7,376 nucleotides of DNA from Caldithrix sp964532875 (GTDB lineage: Bacteria; Calditrichota; Calditrichia; Calditrichales; Calditrichaceae): contig CAZHIZ010000175.1 of NCBI GenBank assembly GCA_964532875.1, forward strand, positions 1 through 7,376, given 5' to 3'. Position 1 is the stretch's first letter, and each line of letters starts with the position of its first letter. Shown here in pieces: positions 6,860-7,376 of this stretch. A program made the translations under genes and the position numbers. The notes beneath the pieces are model-generated. The model did not search any database. It saw nothing but the letters and a program-made list of their open reading frames with translations, and was not told where the DNA came from.

Positions 6860-6988
6860 AGGTAATTAACAACAGGATTGGGCAATTGCTTACACCAATC
6901 TTTACCTTTCCCTATGAGGGAAAGGTGGCTTCGACGTGTCGAAGATCCGGCTATCGACGGATCGAAGACGGATAGGGTACAAAAAAGA
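6860..6988 (+). repeat. Dispersed intergenic repeat, copy B
   Basis: This is the partner of 54-203, in the same orientation. It contains a perfect 9-bp inverted repeat ACCTTTCCC/GGGAAAGGT (6904-6912/6918-6926) with a 5-base loop, then CTTCGAC-GT-GTCGAAG (6929-6944). TCGAAGA occurs only twice (6939 and 6962), so this copy is about 26 bp shorter internally than copy A. The hairpins are cleaner here than in copy A, with different bases in the arms, suggesting that structure rather than exact sequence is kept. Confidence 0.75.
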
Positions 6989-7052
6989 CAAAAGCAAAAA
7001 GATAAAGGGGAATGGGAATTGAAAATCCAGCTTACGACGACCCAATTCTCCC

Positions 7053-7078
7053 GCCTTTGACGGAATCCCGCCAAAGGC
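7053..7078. repeat. GC-rich hairpin, possible transcript end or repeat relic
   Basis: GCCTTTGaCGG (7053-7063) pairs with CCGcCAAAGGC (7068-7078) around the loop AATC, giving 10 pairs and one A-C mismatch. No T-run follows, so it is not a standard intrinsic terminator for the + strand; nor does a clear T-run follow on the - strand. It could be a mini repeat unit or an RNA-stabilising stem. Confidence 0.5.
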
Positions 7079-7083
7079 CGACA

Positions 7084-7132
7084 AGTTCCCAGTTCCCAGT
7101 TCCCAGTTCCAAGTTCCAAGTTTCAAGTTTCA
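7084..7132 (+). repeat. Graded heptamer array, 7 units of AGTTCCC to AGTTTCA
   Basis: Seven contiguous 7-bp units run AGTTCCC (3 copies), AGTTCCA (2 copies), AGTTTCA (2 copies), starting at 7084, 7091, 7098, 7105, 7112, 7119 and 7126. AGTT is invariant, and the last three bases change stepwise CCC, CCA, TCA from left to right. No gene is present. Confidence 0.92.
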
Positions 7133-7175
7133 ATATTGCCATTTACTCTTAACCTTTGATCCTGAACCTCAAATC

Positions 7176-7191
7176 TGGCATGATCTTTGTA
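7176..7191 (+). promoter_or_regulatory. Candidate sigma-54 (-24/-12) promoter for the last gene
   Basis: TGGCATGATCTTTGTA matches the family consensus TGGCACG-N4-TTGCA with two differences (C to T at each box), and the GG-to-G spacing of 10 bases is correct. Transcription would start near 7201, leaving a leader of roughly 135-140 bases. An alternative sigma-70 reading uses TTGATC (7156-7161) and CATGAT (7179-7184) with a 17-bp spacer, 4 of 6 matches each. Sequence alone does not decide between them. Confidence 0.35.
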
Positions 7192-7196
7192 ATTTA

Positions 7197-7230
7197 AAAA
7201 TGAAATTCGGCGCTTCAAAATGAATTCGAT
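7197..7230 (+). repeat. Imperfect direct repeat, AAAATGAAATTCG / AAAATGAATTCG
   Basis: AAAATGAAATTCGG (7197-7210) and AAAATGAATTCGAT (7217-7230) start 20 bp apart, close to two helical turns. They lie just downstream of the candidate promoter and could be paired protein sites or a small duplication. Confidence 0.4.
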
Positions 7231-7278
7231 CGGTTTGCCATGCCTTTAACCCGGTATTGAATGCGGCAAATCGATTGA
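7226..7278 (+). promoter_or_regulatory. Strong inverted repeat in the leader of the last gene
   Basis: TCGATCGGTTTGCC (7226-7239) pairs along all 14 positions with GGCAAATCGATTGA (7265-7278), using two G-U wobbles, around a 25-base loop. Those wobbles suggest selection at RNA level, which would make this a structured 5' leader; as DNA the arms are 12 of 14 complementary. It matches no riboswitch class I recognise. It ends 60 bases before ATG 7339. Confidence 0.5.
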
Positions 7279-7302
7279 GGTAATTTTGATTCGCCGGCCT
7301 GA

Positions 7303-7316
7303 TGAAAACGTTTAAC
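7303..7316. promoter_or_regulatory. LacI/CRE-like operator candidate
   Basis: TGAAAACGTTTAAC has the CG-centred core AAACGTTT (7306-7313) typical of LacI-family operators. It matches the catabolite-responsive element pattern TGWAARCGYTWNCW at all but the last two defined positions. It ends 22 bases before ATG 7339, where binding could block initiation. It might be a target of the regulator encoded at 4620-5636. A single 8-bp core can occur by chance. Confidence 0.35.
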
Positions 7317-7323
7317 CCAAAAG

Positions 7324-7331
7324 AGGAGGAG
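7324..7331 (+). promoter_or_regulatory. Strong Shine-Dalgarno of the last gene
   Basis: AGGAGGAG lies 7 bases before ATG 7339 (its GGAGG core, 7325-7329, is 9 bases away). It is the best ribosome site in the window and fixes the start of the truncated gene. Confidence 0.75.
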
Positions 7332-7338
7332 CTTAGTT

Positions 7339-7376
7339 ATGTCTAAGTATCTACTAATTCTTGCCCTATTGATCGC
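7339..7376 (+). CDS. Start of an exported protein, truncated by the window edge
   Basis: Only the first 12 codons are visible: MSKYLLILALLI. The lysine followed by an unbroken hydrophobic run is the beginning of a signal peptide or first membrane helix. The Shine-Dalgarno site and the upstream regulatory-looking leader support a real start. Product unknown. It could be another hydrolase, or an outer-membrane transporter of the same system. It is separated from GH16 by 637 bp with its own apparent promoter, so it is probably a separate transcription unit. Confidence 0.7.
   Translation, partial: MSKYLLILALLI

Noticed and set aside
54..6988. Composite transposon bounded by insertion sequences
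   Set aside because: The flanking repeats are only about 130-150 bp, encode nothing and show no terminal inverted repeats or target duplications; no transposase is present.
6694..7119. 141-codon open frame on the - strand over the right intergenic region
   Set aside because: It is read through the octamer array, dispersed repeat, hairpin and heptamer array, so its peptide (for example ELGTGNWELGT) is a by-product of repeats.

Overview
The window is a compact carbohydrate-use locus, all on the + strand. It encodes a ROK-family sugar kinase, three secreted glycoside hydrolases (a GH9 with an N-terminal Ig-like domain, a GH18, and a GH16) and a LacI-family regulator. The first bases of another exported protein follow at the right edge. 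All three hydrolases start with a signal peptide and end in the same kind of roughly 80-residue Ig-like domain, which opens with a (Y/F)PNPFN motif and finishes K-(K/R)-(M/V)-(V/L)-L-(V/M)-(K/R). That is the type A / type 9 secretion sorting-domain style common in the FCB group. Moderate GC, clear Shine-Dalgarno sites such as GAAGGGA and AGGAGG (unlike many Bacteroidetes) and the NYPNPFN style suggest a Calditrichota-, Ignavibacteria- or KSB1-like bacterium. That placement is an inference.

Layout: 1-339 is non-coding. It holds copy A of a dispersed repeat, a perfect five-copy AAAAATG array, a degenerate heptamer stretch and a short palindrome. 340-5636 is a tight run: kinase, GH9 (35-bp overlap), GH18 (ATGA overlap), LacI (ATGA overlap). 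GH16 follows after 33 bp and ends at 6701. These five genes look like one transcription unit. 6702-7338 is a second non-coding region. It has a weak A/T inverted repeat, an octamer array, copy B of the dispersed repeat, a GC-rich hairpin, a seven-copy graded AGTTCCC array, a -24/-12-like promoter, a strong leader inverted repeat and a LacI/CRE-like operator. A good Shine-Dalgarno site then precedes the start of the truncated last gene at 7339.

Working model: the three exported enzymes cut beta-linked glycans outside the cell or at its surface. GH9 would act on beta-1,4-glucan or possibly chitosan-type oligomers, GH18 on chitin or related GlcNAc polymers, and GH16 on beta-1,3/1,4-glucan. The cytoplasmic ROK kinase would phosphorylate the released glucose or amino sugar, and the LacI protein would sense a sugar. 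The GH9/GH16/GH18 mix would suit a composite wall (oomycete, fungal or algal), but the sequence does not prove the substrate. No transporter is present. The most unusual signals are non-coding: a same-orientation repeat pair bracketing the whole operon, repeated 7-bp-period arrays of different sequence, and a regulatory leader before the last gene.
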